64,000 bases of DNA from Chitinophagaceae bacterium (GTDB taxonomy: Bacteria; Bacteroidota; Bacteroidia; Chitinophagales; Chitinophagaceae), in the NCBI GenBank assembly GCA_016720585.1, contig JADKKH010000001.1, forward strand, positions 868,001 to 932,000. The letters are read 5' to 3'. Below are positions 15,787 through 25,880 of this stretch, in pieces. Positions within the stretch are counted from its first letter, which is position 1, and each line of letters begins with the position of its first letter. The translations under genes and the position numbers were made by a program. The notes under the pieces were generated by a model. The model did no database searches. It worked only from the letters and a program-made list of their open reading frames with translations, and was not told the DNA's origin.

Positions 15787-17992
15787 TCAGGAGAAGGTAT
15801 TTAAAATATGCGTTACCTGGCTTCGAAAAGCTGCCAGTTCTTCCTGTTGCTGTTTGATGAAATCATTATCCGCCAGACTTCCCATAACTTTATCCATTTC
15901 AGGTTGATTGTCATATACCATCTTCCGGAAAGGGTTTTCGTAATCTTTGGCTCTTGAATGGTAAATATTCTTTACCATCCACTCTTTGGTAATTACTGTT
16001 TGTTCCAACAGGCTGTAAAAAATCTTCCTGGTGAATTTCCGGGGCGAAAGTTTCAGGACTTCCAGCAAAGAAGCAAATGCATGTTGAAATTTTTCGGCGG
16101 CGTAGACATGGCTTTTCCGGTTATAGAATTCATGAATTTCATCCCAGCTGTTAATTTTTCCGGAACGGATATTCCGGATCAGTGTGCTGACAGAAGTTTC
16201 AGGCACCAATTGCCCGCCAATATTTTTCCAGTTGTTTCGGACAGGTTTTTTGGGCAGCGATTTCAATAATTTCTGCCAGGATGAAATAGAACGCTGCCCG
16301 ATAAAGGCTATCAATTGGGTGACGCCGTAATACCGGATAAGTTCTTTATAAAGTATATAGGCTTCGGGGACTTTTACCAGCTGAACCTTTCGTTGGCTGT
16401 TTTCAAAACCATCTACCAGGATTTCCAGCAGCGCTGTTTCCGGGTTGTTGTTTTCCAATAAAGTTTCGCCGTTCGGGATTAAGTCTTTTTCAGCTATCAC
16501 TTTTTGATTCTTCCTGGCAAATGCTTTTGCCGTACAAAGTTTTAGTATCCGAAGCGCATCAAATATTTCGTTGATACTATCGGGTGCCAGGAAATCGAAT
16601 TCCAGTTCCTGTGATTTATCCACCCTATTATCCCGGCTCACATATTTACCGGCGTTTCGGGACAAGGCATACATATTATACATAAACCAATAACCCGGCA
16701 TCACAGTGAGTTTATCGCTGCTGACTTCATTGCTTACCAGGGAGAAAGGGATCGGAATATTTAATTCAGCGGGAAAATCTCCTTTGGCAATCAATGTATA
16801 GGAAGCAAATTTTGAATTATGTTTCAGGCTAACACAAAGTCCCGGCCAGAATCCCCGGCCAGCAATAATTTCACCATCGGCCGCCCTTGAATTATGATTG
16901 GAGCCAATAGTGGCGCCGGCTGCCACATTACTTTGCCCTAAAACCGTGGAAGCGCATAAGAAAGAAGTTATTGTGATGCTGTTCATGTCCGGGGAAAATA
17001 AGTGAATTCAATACTTCACAACAGGAAATGGTGGAGTTGTCCCCGAGATAGGAGTTGATCAGCCGGGCGCCGTATTTTAATTGGGAATTGGAACCCATGA
17101 TGAAACGAACCGCTTTCACACCATAAAATATCCGGCAGCCAAAACCAACAATACCGTTTACCATTTCGCAACCTTCACCGATCTGTGATTTTGCACCCGG
17201 AGCGGAATTGATGGTGAGATTTTTCAGCTTATTGGCCCCTTTGATATACGCATCACTTCCTATCCAGACGTCTTTGATGATACCACAGTTTTTAATAACT
17301 GTCCGGTCACCTATTTTCCCATAATAGCCCCGTTTTGTATCAAATCTCTTATCGGTGAACTCTTTAAATTTCTGCAACAATTTTTCATCATCCCGGTACT
17401 TTGACCAGAGCCAGGCATCCCCGGTAAGCATTCCATTAAAGGGTAGGATACGACGGCCTGCATTTTCATTGCATATTTCCATCCAGATTCGCACGGATTC
17501 TTTCTCCCCTTTTTTCAACACACCATTGCCAAATTTGGAATGGTCGGTTGTTGCCAGTTCATTGATGTTAACCAGTATGACATCATTACCGGTAATATAA
17601 TGACTCATGAAGTTTACATTATCAATCACCACATTATCACCAATATCACAACTGATGATCGTACTGTTGTACAAACCTACCGGCATCCGCAGGTTATTGA
17701 ACTCTGCAAACCAGGGTTCCAGTTTGCCTATGCGGATCAAACCAAAAAAAGCACAATTCTTAACCAGCTGTGGATTAAATGCATCCGATACAAGAATTTT
17801 ATTCCAGTCGTCCGAGCTGTTGGCATTTGCTGCAAGAATTTTTATTTCACCAGGTGTAAGCTTTCTGTAAGTGATGCCGCTTCTGTTCTGTAGGTTACGC
17901 AGATAATATTCGTTCTTGCCTTTGGGTATAAATTCCTTCGGGATAAAATCATATCCTAAAGCAGCAATTGGTTTTTTTGTTATGTTATTCAT
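15787..17992 (-). pseudogene. DUF4954 protein, interrupted by a +1 frameshift
   Basis: Two overlapping frames (17992 to 16928, then up to 15787) are halves of one DUF4954 protein of about 735 aa. The first has left-handed beta-helix (hexapeptide-like) character (DNVVIDNVNF, GDRTVIKNCGIIKDVWIG, AYIKGANKLKNLTI) and runs to LIFPGHEQHHNN. The family then continues with SFLCASTVLGQSNVAAGATI, which here sits in the other frame; one extra T (A at 16965/16966 on the plus strand) in AATAACTTCTTTC breaks the gene. The second half has GSNHNSRAADGEIIAGRGFW and SLKHNSKFASYTLIAKGDFP, then a helical C-terminus. It may be a sugar-nucleotide or acyl transferase relative (inference). Real mutation versus sequence error is undecided. 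Confidence 0.8.
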
Positions 17993-18088
17993 TTGGCTGG
18001 TAATACGTAGAAAGAAACTTTGTTATAAAAAGTTTTAATGAAATTTATAAACATAAGCAACCAGGAATCAATAACCAGCAACTTTCAG

Positions 18089-19927
18089 TTATTCCACCGT
18101 TACACTCTTTGCCAGATTTCTCGGTTTATCCACATCACAACCCTTGGCTACACCGATATAGTAGGCCAGTAATTGTAGCGGAATTACACTCAGCATCGGA
18201 GCCAGAATTTCATCAGCATCAGGTACGACCATCACATCTTCTGAAAGTTCTCCGGAAACTTCATCACCTTCCGTAATGACGGAAATAACGCGCCCTTTCC
18301 GGGCTTTTATCTCCTGCATATTACTCACTACTTTTTCATGGTACTTATCTTTTGTAGCTACAAATACTACGGGTAAATGCTCATCTACTAGGGCTATGGG
18401 GCCATGTTTCATTTCAGCAGCCGGGTAACCTTCTGCATGGATATAAGAAATCTCTTTCAGTTTTAATGCCCCTTCCAGTGCTACCGGGAAATTGTAACCC
18501 CGGCCGAGGTAAAGAAAATCCCGGGCATCTTTGAATTTTTCTGCAAGCGCTTTAATTGTGTCGCTGTGTTTTAATGTCCAGGCCGCTTTTTCCGGTATTT
18601 CCTGAAGTTCATTAAGCAAATTCCTGTAGCGCTCTTCTGGAATAGTTCCTTTTATATAACCAATCTTCAGGGCGATCATGGTCAGTACCGCCAATTGTGC
18701 TGTAAAAGCTTTGGTACTGGCAACGCCTATCTCCGGTCCTGCGTGGGTATAGGCTCCGGCATGACTTACTCTTGCAATAGATGAACCCACAACGTTAACG
18801 ACACCCAGGATGATGGCGCCCTTTTCTTTAGCTTTTTCAATAGCCACTAAAGTGTCCGCCGTTTCACCACTTTGTGAAATGGCAATAATGATGTCACCTT
18901 TATTAATAACCGGATTCCGATAGCGGAATTCGGATGCATATTCCACTTCCACATTAATACGGCATAATTCTTCAAAAATATATTCAGCAACCAGTCCGGC
19001 ATGCCAGCTGGTACCGCAAGCTACCATCACGATCCGGTTGGCGCTGACAATTTGTTCAGCGTATTGTTGAATGCCACTCATCGTGATTGTTCCTTCTGTT
19101 GCATCTAATCTTCCCCGCAGGCAATCGAAAATAGTTTGTGGCTGTTCAAAAATCTCCTTAAGCATAAAATGTTCGTAACCGCCTTTTTCAATCGCTGCTA
19201 GTTCTAAATCCAGCTTTTGTACATAAGGCGTGATCTTTTCATTCCCGAGATTTTTCAGGATCAGCTCATCCGGTCTTATAATAGCCAGTTCATAATCGTT
19301 TACATAAACAACTTCTTTGGTGTATTCCAGCATCGGCGAAGCATCCGAGCCGAGAAAGTGTTCGCCTTTGCCGATTCCAATCACCAGCGGGCTCCCTTTC
19401 CGGGCAGCAATAATGGTATCGGGATTATCTTCATCCAATAATAAAATGACATAGGCCCCGGTAACTCTTTTGAGGGCAACCCTTACGGCTTCTTCGAGAT
19501 CACATTGATTATTCTTTTTGATTTCTTCAATAAAGTTCAGCAACACTTCGGTATCTGTGTCGCTCGTGAAATAGTAGCCCTTACTGATAAGCTCTTTTTT
19601 TAATTGGGAATAGTTTTCAATGATCCCATTATGAATCATCGCCAGTTTACCGCTGGAGGATTGATGGGGATGTGCATTGCGGTCACTCGGTTCGCCATGG
19701 GTGGCCCAGCGTGTATGGCCGATACCAACATGGGCATGAAGATCTTTACCAACAATAGTATCTTCCAGTTCGGCAACTTTTCCTTTTTTCTTATAGACTA
19801 TTAGTCCGTTACTATTTTGCAGGGCAACTCCGGTACTGTCATAGCCCCGGTATTCCAGTCGTTTCAGTCCTTTTATAATAATAGGATAAGCTTCCCTTGG
19901 GCCGGTATATCCAACAATTCCACACAT
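18089..19927 (-). CDS. glmS: Glutamine--fructose-6-phosphate aminotransferase (isomerizing)
   Basis: 612 aa. The N-terminal MCGIVGYTGPREA exposes the catalytic Cys2 after Met removal; the glutaminase domain includes GHTRWATHGEPSDRNAHPH. Two SIS domains follow (CGTSWHAGLVAEYIFE, SQSGETADTL, EIGVASTKAFTAQLAVL), and the C-terminus PRNLAKSVTVE is the conserved tail. It makes glucosamine-6-phosphate for peptidoglycan and LPS. Single-gene unit; the upstream sequence holds TACCTTTG on the minus strand at 19948-19955. No glmS ribozyme is visible. Confidence 0.97.
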   Translation of the reverse strand: MCGIVGYTGPREAYPIIIKGLKRLEYRGYDSTGVALQNSNGLIVYKKKGKVAELEDTIVGKDLHAHVGIGHTRWATHGEPSDRNAHPHQSSSGKLAMIHNGIIENYSQLKKELISKGYYFTSDTDTEVLLNFIEEIKKNNQCDLEEAVRVALKRVTGAYVILLLDEDNPDTIIAARKGSPLVIGIGKGEHFLGSDASPMLEYTKEVVYVNDYELAIIRPDELILKNLGNEKITPYVQKLDLELAAIEKGGYEHFMLKEIFEQPQTIFDCLRGRLDATEGTITMSGIQQYAEQIVSANRIVMVACGTSWHAGLVAEYIFEELCRINVEVEYASEFRYRNPVINKGDIIIAISQSGETADTLVAIEKAKEKGAIILGVVNVVGSSIARVSHAGAYTHAGPEIGVASTKAFTAQLAVLTMIALKIGYIKGTIPEERYRNLLNELQEIPEKAAWTLKHSDTIKALAEKFKDARDFLYLGRGYNFPVALEGALKLKEISYIHAEGYPAAEMKHGPIALVDEHLPVVFVATKDKYHEKVVSNMQEIKARKGRVISVITEGDEVSGELSEDVMVVPDADEILAPMLSVIPLQLLAYYIGVAKGCDVDKPRNLAKSVTVE

Positions 19928-19947
19928 TGGTTTTTATTTTACTTTAT

Positions 19948-19955
19948 CAAAGGTA
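19948..19955 (-). promoter_or_regulatory. Putative -7 box of glmS promoter
   Basis: TACCTTTG on the minus strand, 20 nt upstream of the glmS ATG. A TTTG lies only 16 nt further upstream (19972-19975), shorter than the usual 19-21, so the -33 element is uncertain. Confidence 0.5.
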
Positions 19956-20191
19956 TTGAATTCAAAATGGGCAAAAGGGTGGATCAGATCTACATATTTT
20001 TTGGCAACACACCACTTTCAAAAATAATTTATTTCCGGGATTATTTTGTCATTCGCTTTTGGGACGGGGAGTAAGTTAAAACATTAAATTTTTCATCCGT
20101 AAGCTATAAGATTTGACTCTTGGCTTTTAATTTCAATAATTCTTCATTTTTAAGAAATACACTTACTTCGTAATTCGAAAACCTGCAAGTA

Positions 20192-20575
20192 ATGATTCTT
20201 CCCTGTCTTTTTATAGCACCCACCGCGGCCATGGGGCGTGGTGTTTTTACATCCGAAGATATTCCAGCAGGGATGATTGTGGAAGTATCTCCGGTAATCG
20301 TGATGAGCGGGGAAGAAAGGAATTTGCTGGACCAGACCTTATTACACAATTATATTTTTGAATGGGGCAATGAGAAAGAAAACTGTTGTATGGCACTTGG
20401 TTATGCGCCGGTTTATAATCATTCGTATGCCAGCAATTGCGAATATGAAATGGATTTTGAAAAGGAATTGATCAGTATAAAGGCCGTGCATCCCATAAAA
20501 GCCGGGGAAGAATTATTTATCAACTACAATGGCGATTGGAACGATCCTAAGCCACTTTGGTTTGATGCAAAATAA
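20192..20575 (+). CDS. SET-domain protein (putative lysine methyltransferase)
   Basis: 127 aa, just the SET core. It shows the SAM-binding MGRGVFTSEDIPAGMIVEV start, the YNHSYASNCEY motif (NHS pseudoknot element) near residue 73 and the closing IKAGEELFINYNGDW with the catalytic-type Tyr. Bacterial SET proteins of this size are widespread in Bacteroidota; substrates are not known. It stands alone between divergent glmS and a bidirectional terminator. Confidence 0.85.
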   Translation: MILPCLFIAPTAAMGRGVFTSEDIPAGMIVEVSPVIVMSGEERNLLDQTLLHNYIFEWGNEKENCCMALGYAPVYNHSYASNCEYEMDFEKELISIKAVHPIKAGEELFINYNGDWNDPKPLWFDAK

Positions 20576-20604
20576 AAACCGTCCCGCTTTTAGCGGGACG
20601 GTTT
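20576..20604. terminator. Bidirectional terminator between convergent genes
   Basis: AAACCGTCCCGC-TTTTA-GCGGGACGGTTT, a 12-bp perfect stem right after the SET gene stop and before the convergent CHRD gene. Confidence 0.9.
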
Positions 20605-20630
20605 AATATATATATTTATTCTGTTCTGAA

Positions 20631-21131
20631 TTACTGAAAACGTATCTGGCCTCTTATTTCTCCACCAGAGTATGCTGCTGTATGAATGTTCATATAAAAA
20701 TTGCCATTCAGCAGATCCTGTTCTTTTATGGTTACTCCATCAATAAATAATGAAGCCGAAATTTTACTGGTGGCGCCATAGGCTGCTCCAGGTGTTACTA
20801 TACCGCCTGAACTTGTAATAATATTCTGAAATACAGGGGCGGCAAATCCAGCTGTTGCCAATCCATGGATACGCATTTCAGTAACGGGGCCAGTTAAGCC
20901 AGACCAGCTAACGGTATAGGTCAGAACCCGGGTATCCCTGGTGTAAAAAACATCCATGGTGCCAAGGGCTGTTGAAGCATTGGCCGGAGTTTCCTGGGCA
21001 CCGGTTAATATGATTCCTTTTTTCTCAAAATCAGATATTCTTTTCTGTTCAGCATCCGGTTCGCAGGATATGAACAGGGTCATTGAAGAAAAAAGGAGAG
21101 AAGCAAGTACAGTTAGTTTAATCAATTTCAT
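20631..21131 (-). CDS. CHRD-domain lipoprotein
   Basis: Start at ATG 21131 (MKLIKLTVLASLLFSSMTLF followed by ISCEP), a lipobox with Cys near residue 22. The mature protein is one CHRD domain: ILTGAQETPANASTALGTMD, then LTYTVSWSGLTGPVTEMRIH, and the closing NIHTAAYSGGEIRGQIRFQ. CHRD domains are named from chordin; bacterial ones are exported proteins of unknown role. Confidence 0.88.
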   Translation of the reverse strand: MKLIKLTVLASLLFSSMTLFISCEPDAEQKRISDFEKKGIILTGAQETPANASTALGTMDVFYTRDTRVLTYTVSWSGLTGPVTEMRIHGLATAGFAAPVFQNIITSSGGIVTPGAAYGATSKISASLFIDGVTIKEQDLLNGNFYMNIHTAAYSGGEIRGQIRFQ

Positions 21132-21317
21132 GATTGCGGAATTTGCGGTAAAAATAAGAAGTTTTTCCAAATGACCATCTTTTTCAGAAAATAGTCAAAA
21201 GCCTGTGGGTAAACTGTTTATTAGCCTATGTTGGGGAATAACCGGCAGACCGGGGAGAAAAGACAGTTATTTTAGCCTTAATCCGCTTTTTCTCTTTCAA
21301 AACCTTCGACCACATTA

Positions 21318-23945
21318 TTATTTCAGCTTGTTCTTGATCTCCTGCAATTTCAACAGAGCTTCTACCGGGGTGAGCCTGTTTATGTCAATTCCTTCCAGAA
21401 GTCTTCTTATTTCATCAAAGGTTTCCGTATGAGCATCAAAAATGGAAAGCTGAATTTTGGGGGTGGTGATATCTTTAAGGATCGTACCTTCTGTGCTACC
21501 TTTTCCCGATTCATGAATACTTTCCAGGTAACTAAGGATTTCATTTGCCCGGTCAATTAATGAAGAAGGCATACCGGCCATCCTGGCCACATGAATACCA
21601 AAACTGTGTGTACTGCCTCCCCGGGCCAGTTTCCGTAAGAAAATGATTTTATTCCCTATCTCTTTATTTGTGACATGAAAATTTTTGACCCGCTCAAATT
21701 TTTCTTCGAGTTCATTCAGTTCATGGTAATGTGTGGCAAACAATGTTTTGGGTTGGTGGGACGCATTATGCAAATGTTCGGCGATACTCCAGGCAATGGA
21801 AATTCCATCATAAGTGGATGTACCTCTCCCGATCTCATCCAATAACAGCAGGCTTCTGCCGGTAATGTTGTTGATTATAGAAGCGGTTTCATTCATTTCC
21901 ACCATAAACGTGGATTCGCCCCCGCTTAAATTGTCGGAGGCACCAACCCGGGTAAAAATTTTATCGGTGAGAGAAATTTTTGTTTCCGATGCCGGAACAA
22001 AGGAACCCGTATGCGCCATTAAGGTAATGAGTGCTGTTTGTCTTAATACCGCACTTTTACCACTCATATTCGGCCCGGTAAGAATAATGATCTGCTGGCT
22101 GGTTTTATTTAATTCCACATCATTGCTGATATAGGATTCACCCGGGGGGAGATTTCTTTCGATCACCGGGTGGCGGCCTTCTTTGATGATGAGTTCATCC
22201 CCGGTATGCAACAGGGGTTTTTTATACTGGAATTGAATGGCATTATTTGCAAAACAACACAAGCAATCCTGTATGGCCAGCAGGTTACCATTGGTTTGAA
22301 CCGGGGCTAAGTAATCAAAAAGTTCATTTAGCAAGGCTTCGAACAGTTCCAATTCTATTTTAAGAATTTTTTCTTCGGCGCCTGTAATTTTTTCTTCATA
22401 TTCTTTTAATTCCGGCGTAATGTATCGTTCGGCCCCCGTCAGTGTTTGCTTGCGCATCCAATCCGGCGGCACTTTGTTTTTATGCGAATTGGTGACTTCC
22501 AGGTAATAACCAAACACATTATTAAAACCGATCTTCAGTGAACTGATCCCGGTTCGTTCGGCTTCTTTTTGTTGTAATTGTGCCAGGTATTCTTTTCCAC
22601 TGTGCGAGATCTTCCTTAATGCATCCAATTCATCATTTACACCCCGGTTTATCAGGCCGCCTTTCAGGGCCAGGGCCGGTGGGTTATCAACAATCTCTTT
22701 AAAAATTTTTTCGGCTATATACGGACAGGGGTTCAGGGCATCTCCCAGTCGTTTCAGGTATTCATTGGATGATGAGAAACATATTTGTTTAATTGCTTCA
22801 GACTGTTTCAATCCCCGGGCCAGGTGCAACACTTCCCTTGGGTTGATCTTTTTCATCGGGATCTTGGCAACCAACCGTTCTATGTCGCCGCATTGTTTGA
22901 TGTGCTGATGGATTGTATTCCGTAATTCCGTTTCTTTTATCAGGAATTCAACAGTACTTAACCGTTCATTTATTTTATGAATATCATTCAGTGGAAAAAC
23001 AATCCAGCGCTTCAGCAACCTGGCTCCCATGGGGGAAACGGTATTATCAAGCACACTCAGTAAGGTATGATTGCCGGAAGATTCGCGGTAGCTATCCGGG
23101 TTATACACCAACTCCAGGTTTCGGATGGTAAACCGGTCCATCCATAAAAAATCATCACGGTCGATCCTTTGCAGGGAATTGATGTGCCGGAGATCCGGGT
23201 GACCGGTATCTTTTAAATAATGAAGAATGGCTCCGGCCGCTATCAAACCGGTTTTCAATTCTTCCACACCAAATCCTTTTAAGGAATGTGTTTGAAAATG
23301 TTTCAGCAAAATATCTTCGGCATACGTGCTATCGAAGATCCATTCATCGAGGGTGTACGTATACATTTTGCTGCTGAAATATTCTTTGAATTTCTTCTGT
23401 TGATTTCGCTGGAAAACAACTTCCGCGGGTTTGAAACTCTGGAGCAGTTTATCGGCATATTCCCGGTCCCCTTCTGCAATAAAAAATTCACCGGTGGAAA
23501 TATCAAGGAAGGCTAAACCATATTGATCCTTTTCTGCAAAATGAACAGCGGCCAGGAAATTGTTGCTGTGGTGTTCGAGTAATTTATCGTTTACCGTTGT
23601 TCCCGGTGTCACCATATCGGTCACGCCTCTCTTGACAATGCCTTTCGCCAGTTTCGGGTCTTCCAGCTGATCGCAGATAGCTACCCGGTAACCGGCCCGT
23701 ACCAGTTTATGCAAATAAGTATCAAGCGCATGATGGGGAAACCCCGCTAATTCAGAGGATGAGGCCGCCCCGTTATTTCTTTTTGTCAGGGTGATCCCCA
23801 GCACCTGGGAAGTTAATACCGCATCCTGCCCGAAGGTTTCATAAAAATCGCCTACCCGGAAAAGCAAGATCGCATCCGGGTATTTTTGTTTGATAGCCCG
23901 GTGCTGCTTCATCATGGGTGTATCGGAGGTTGCTGTTTTCGCCAT
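21318..23945 (-). CDS. mutS: DNA mismatch repair protein MutS
   Basis: 875 aa, full length. The mismatch-reading motif GDFYETF (Phe34, Glu36), connector and clamp domains, Walker A TGPNMSGKS (about 620-630), Walker B LLLDEIGRGTSTYDG (about 695-710) and the C-terminal helix-turn-helix region are all present. It recognises mismatches and recruits MutL (not in this window). A TATTTTTG box on the minus strand at 23975-23982 is a reasonable -7 element. Confidence 0.97.
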   Translation of the reverse strand: MAKTATSDTPMMKQHRAIKQKYPDAILLFRVGDFYETFGQDAVLTSQVLGITLTKRNNGAASSSELAGFPHHALDTYLHKLVRAGYRVAICDQLEDPKLAKGIVKRGVTDMVTPGTTVNDKLLEHHSNNFLAAVHFAEKDQYGLAFLDISTGEFFIAEGDREYADKLLQSFKPAEVVFQRNQQKKFKEYFSSKMYTYTLDEWIFDSTYAEDILLKHFQTHSLKGFGVEELKTGLIAAGAILHYLKDTGHPDLRHINSLQRIDRDDFLWMDRFTIRNLELVYNPDSYRESSGNHTLLSVLDNTVSPMGARLLKRWIVFPLNDIHKINERLSTVEFLIKETELRNTIHQHIKQCGDIERLVAKIPMKKINPREVLHLARGLKQSEAIKQICFSSSNEYLKRLGDALNPCPYIAEKIFKEIVDNPPALALKGGLINRGVNDELDALRKISHSGKEYLAQLQQKEAERTGISSLKIGFNNVFGYYLEVTNSHKNKVPPDWMRKQTLTGAERYITPELKEYEEKITGAEEKILKIELELFEALLNELFDYLAPVQTNGNLLAIQDCLCCFANNAIQFQYKKPLLHTGDELIIKEGRHPVIERNLPPGESYISNDVELNKTSQQIIILTGPNMSGKSAVLRQTALITLMAHTGSFVPASETKISLTDKIFTRVGASDNLSGGESTFMVEMNETASIINNITGRSLLLLDEIGRGTSTYDGISIAWSIAEHLHNASHQPKTLFATHYHELNELEEKFERVKNFHVTNKEIGNKIIFLRKLARGGSTHSFGIHVARMAGMPSSLIDRANEILSYLESIHESGKGSTEGTILKDITTPKIQLSIFDAHTETFDEIRRLLEGIDINRLTPVEALLKLQEIKNKLK

Positions 23946-24037
23946 GTCTTGTCCCGATTTTTATCGGCAACAACAAAAATAAGGAAGTGTTTATGTAACC
24001 TTCCTTCTTTCCGCATCCCTTAAAAAATAAAATTGCC

Positions 24038-25762
24038 ATGAAAAAAAATCTCCTGATAAACGGGATACTGACTTTTTGTGTCCTGTTGAAAACAACAGCA
24101 CAAAATCTGCCTGTTACTAACAACGATACGACCCGTGCAGAGGCTACCATTCTCAATGCTACGGTCTATTTCGGCTATGGGGCCGAACTTACACATCAGT
24201 CGAAAGTAAAAGTGGATGCTACAACCAAAATGATTGTCCTTGGTCCCCTCAGCACTTCCGTAGATGTCAACAGCCTGCAGATCAGTGTACCGGAAGAAGT
24301 GGCTTTATTATCGCAGTATTATAGTGTTTACTATCCGACAGTACCACCTGTTCCCAAAAGCAAAGAAGTGGAGCGATTGGAAGACAGTATTGCCGGTGTA
24401 GAAAAAGAAATCAGCCGGATCAATAACTGGATTGTCATTGAACAGGAAATGATGACTAAAACCGGCTTGCTGATCGAAACCACCATCAATACCAGTGGTA
24501 ATAAAACCATTACCAGTGATGAACTTTTAAAATTGCTTGAATACTATAATGGTAAAATTGAAAAATCTAAAACGAATATTTATAATCATAACTCAAATAT
24601 CAGTCTGCAGAATAAACGGATTGCAGAACTTCAGAAAAAAATCAGGGCTATTACGCCAGTGCCAATCGTTAAGCAAAAACCCTATGGCCAGGTTTTTTTG
24701 CAGGTCATGTGCCGGCGTTCGGGGGAAATACCGGTGGATCTATCTTACTATACCACGAATGCAGGCTGGACAGCTATTTATGACATCCGTGTAAATTCCA
24801 AATTGAATAAAGTAAAAATGGTGTATAAGGCAACGTTGACGCAAACGACCGGGATCGACTGGAAAAAAACAAAACTGACCTTGAGTACAGGTACGCCCAA
24901 TTTTGGAGTTACAGCCCCTGTACTCACACCCTGGTATTTACAGTTGTATGTCCCCGGGCTTTATACGGATTTACAAAGAAGGGCAGCGCAGGGTAATGCC
25001 AGCAGGAATATGATTCAATCCTATAGGGATGATAAGTCATTGTCCGAAGTGGTGACGATGGATGCCGCAGGGGAATACAAACAGGAAAAATTAAAAGACA
25101 AAAATATTGATCCAAGTACATTGCAGCAATACACCACTTTAAATGAAGGACAGTTGAATACCAATTTTGAGATTGACCTGCCCTATGATATTGAAAGCGA
25201 CGGTCAGTTACACAGTGTGACAATCAAAGACCAGGAGATTGCCTGTGTCTTAAAAAATTATGCAGTGCCACGTATGGATAAAGAAGCTTACCTGCTGGCC
25301 GAAGTGGCCGATTGGCAAAACCTGGATCTGCTCCCGGGGGATGCCAATATCATCATGGATGATACCTATATTGGTAAATCGGTTATTGATCCAAATACCA
25401 CAGCAGACACGTTGAATTTATCCCTGGGCAGGGATAAAAGGATTGCAGTAAAGCGTTCATTGATAAAAGAACTAAGCAGTCTGAGAACAAGTGGTGGCAA
25501 CAGCAGGCAGGTGTTTACGTATGAAATACTCGTGAAAAATAATAAACTGACTGATGTAAACCTGCTGTTAAAAGATCAGTTTCCGCTGAGTAGTATAAAA
25601 GAAGTAGAAGTGAAACTGGAAGATGGAAGTGATGCCCTGGTAAATACAGAGACTGGTGTACTGACCTGGAAAATTGATTTAAAACCCGGTGAAAGTAAAA
25701 AAGTACGGTTCAGTTACAGTGTAAAATATCCGAAGGATAAGAAGATTGTGAATTTGAAGTAA
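24038..25762 (+). CDS. DUF4139 / MuiA-family exported protein
   Basis: 574 aa, signal peptide MKKNLLINGILTFCVLLKTT with cleavage near AQ. N-terminal DUF4140 part (ATILNATVYFGYGAELTHQS), a coiled-coil middle (VERLEDSIAGVEKEISRIN), then the DUF4139 domain with VPVDLSYYTTNAGWTAIYDI-type sequence and an Ig-like end (KPGESKKVRFSYSVKYP). Relatives are annotated as mucoidy inhibitor MuiA; the biochemical role is unknown. Followed by a dispersed palindrome rather than a normal terminator. Confidence 0.85.
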   Translation: MKKNLLINGILTFCVLLKTTAQNLPVTNNDTTRAEATILNATVYFGYGAELTHQSKVKVDATTKMIVLGPLSTSVDVNSLQISVPEEVALLSQYYSVYYPTVPPVPKSKEVERLEDSIAGVEKEISRINNWIVIEQEMMTKTGLLIETTINTSGNKTITSDELLKLLEYYNGKIEKSKTNIYNHNSNISLQNKRIAELQKKIRAITPVPIVKQKPYGQVFLQVMCRRSGEIPVDLSYYTTNAGWTAIYDIRVNSKLNKVKMVYKATLTQTTGIDWKKTKLTLSTGTPNFGVTAPVLTPWYLQLYVPGLYTDLQRRAAQGNASRNMIQSYRDDKSLSEVVTMDAAGEYKQEKLKDKNIDPSTLQQYTTLNEGQLNTNFEIDLPYDIESDGQLHSVTIKDQEIACVLKNYAVPRMDKEAYLLAEVADWQNLDLLPGDANIIMDDTYIGKSVIDPNTTADTLNLSLGRDKRIAVKRSLIKELSSLRTSGGNSRQVFTYEILVKNNKLTDVNLLLKDQFPLSSIKEVEVKLEDGSDALVNTETGVLTWKIDLKPGESKKVRFSYSVKYPKDKKIVNLK

Positions 25763-25769
25763 ATGCAGA

Positions 25770-25829
25770 GCCACGCAGAGTACACAGAGGAAGAGAAAAT
25801 TCTGAGGAACTCAGCGGTCTCTGCGTGGC
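25770..25829. repeat. Intergenic inverted repeat GCCACGCAGAG / CTCTGCGTGGC
   Basis: Perfect 11-bp arms at 25770-25780 and 25819-25829, with a central part rich in ACACAGAGGAAGAG words. Similar 'cgcagag' palindromes are dispersed in many bacterial genomes. It lies 8 nt after the DUF4139 stop and may double as a terminator or mRNA-stabilising hairpin. Confidence 0.75.
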
Positions 25830-25868
25830 ATTTTTCTTGCAGACTAACTCTCTTTTGCCCTCTTAGCT

Positions 25869-25876
25869 TACCTTTG
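25869..25876 (+). promoter_or_regulatory. Consensus -7 box TACCTTTG before trmH-family gene
   Basis: TACCTTTG ends only 4 nt before the ATG at 25881. Either the mRNA is essentially leaderless or translation starts at the next ATG (25896). No well-spaced -33 TTTG is present (one occurs 11 nt upstream). Confidence 0.5.
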
Positions 25877-25880
25877 CCTG

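Noticed and set aside
18089..20191. glmS ribozyme upstream of glmS
   Set aside because: The short leader and upstream 260 nt lack the conserved ribozyme core; only a -7 box is seen.
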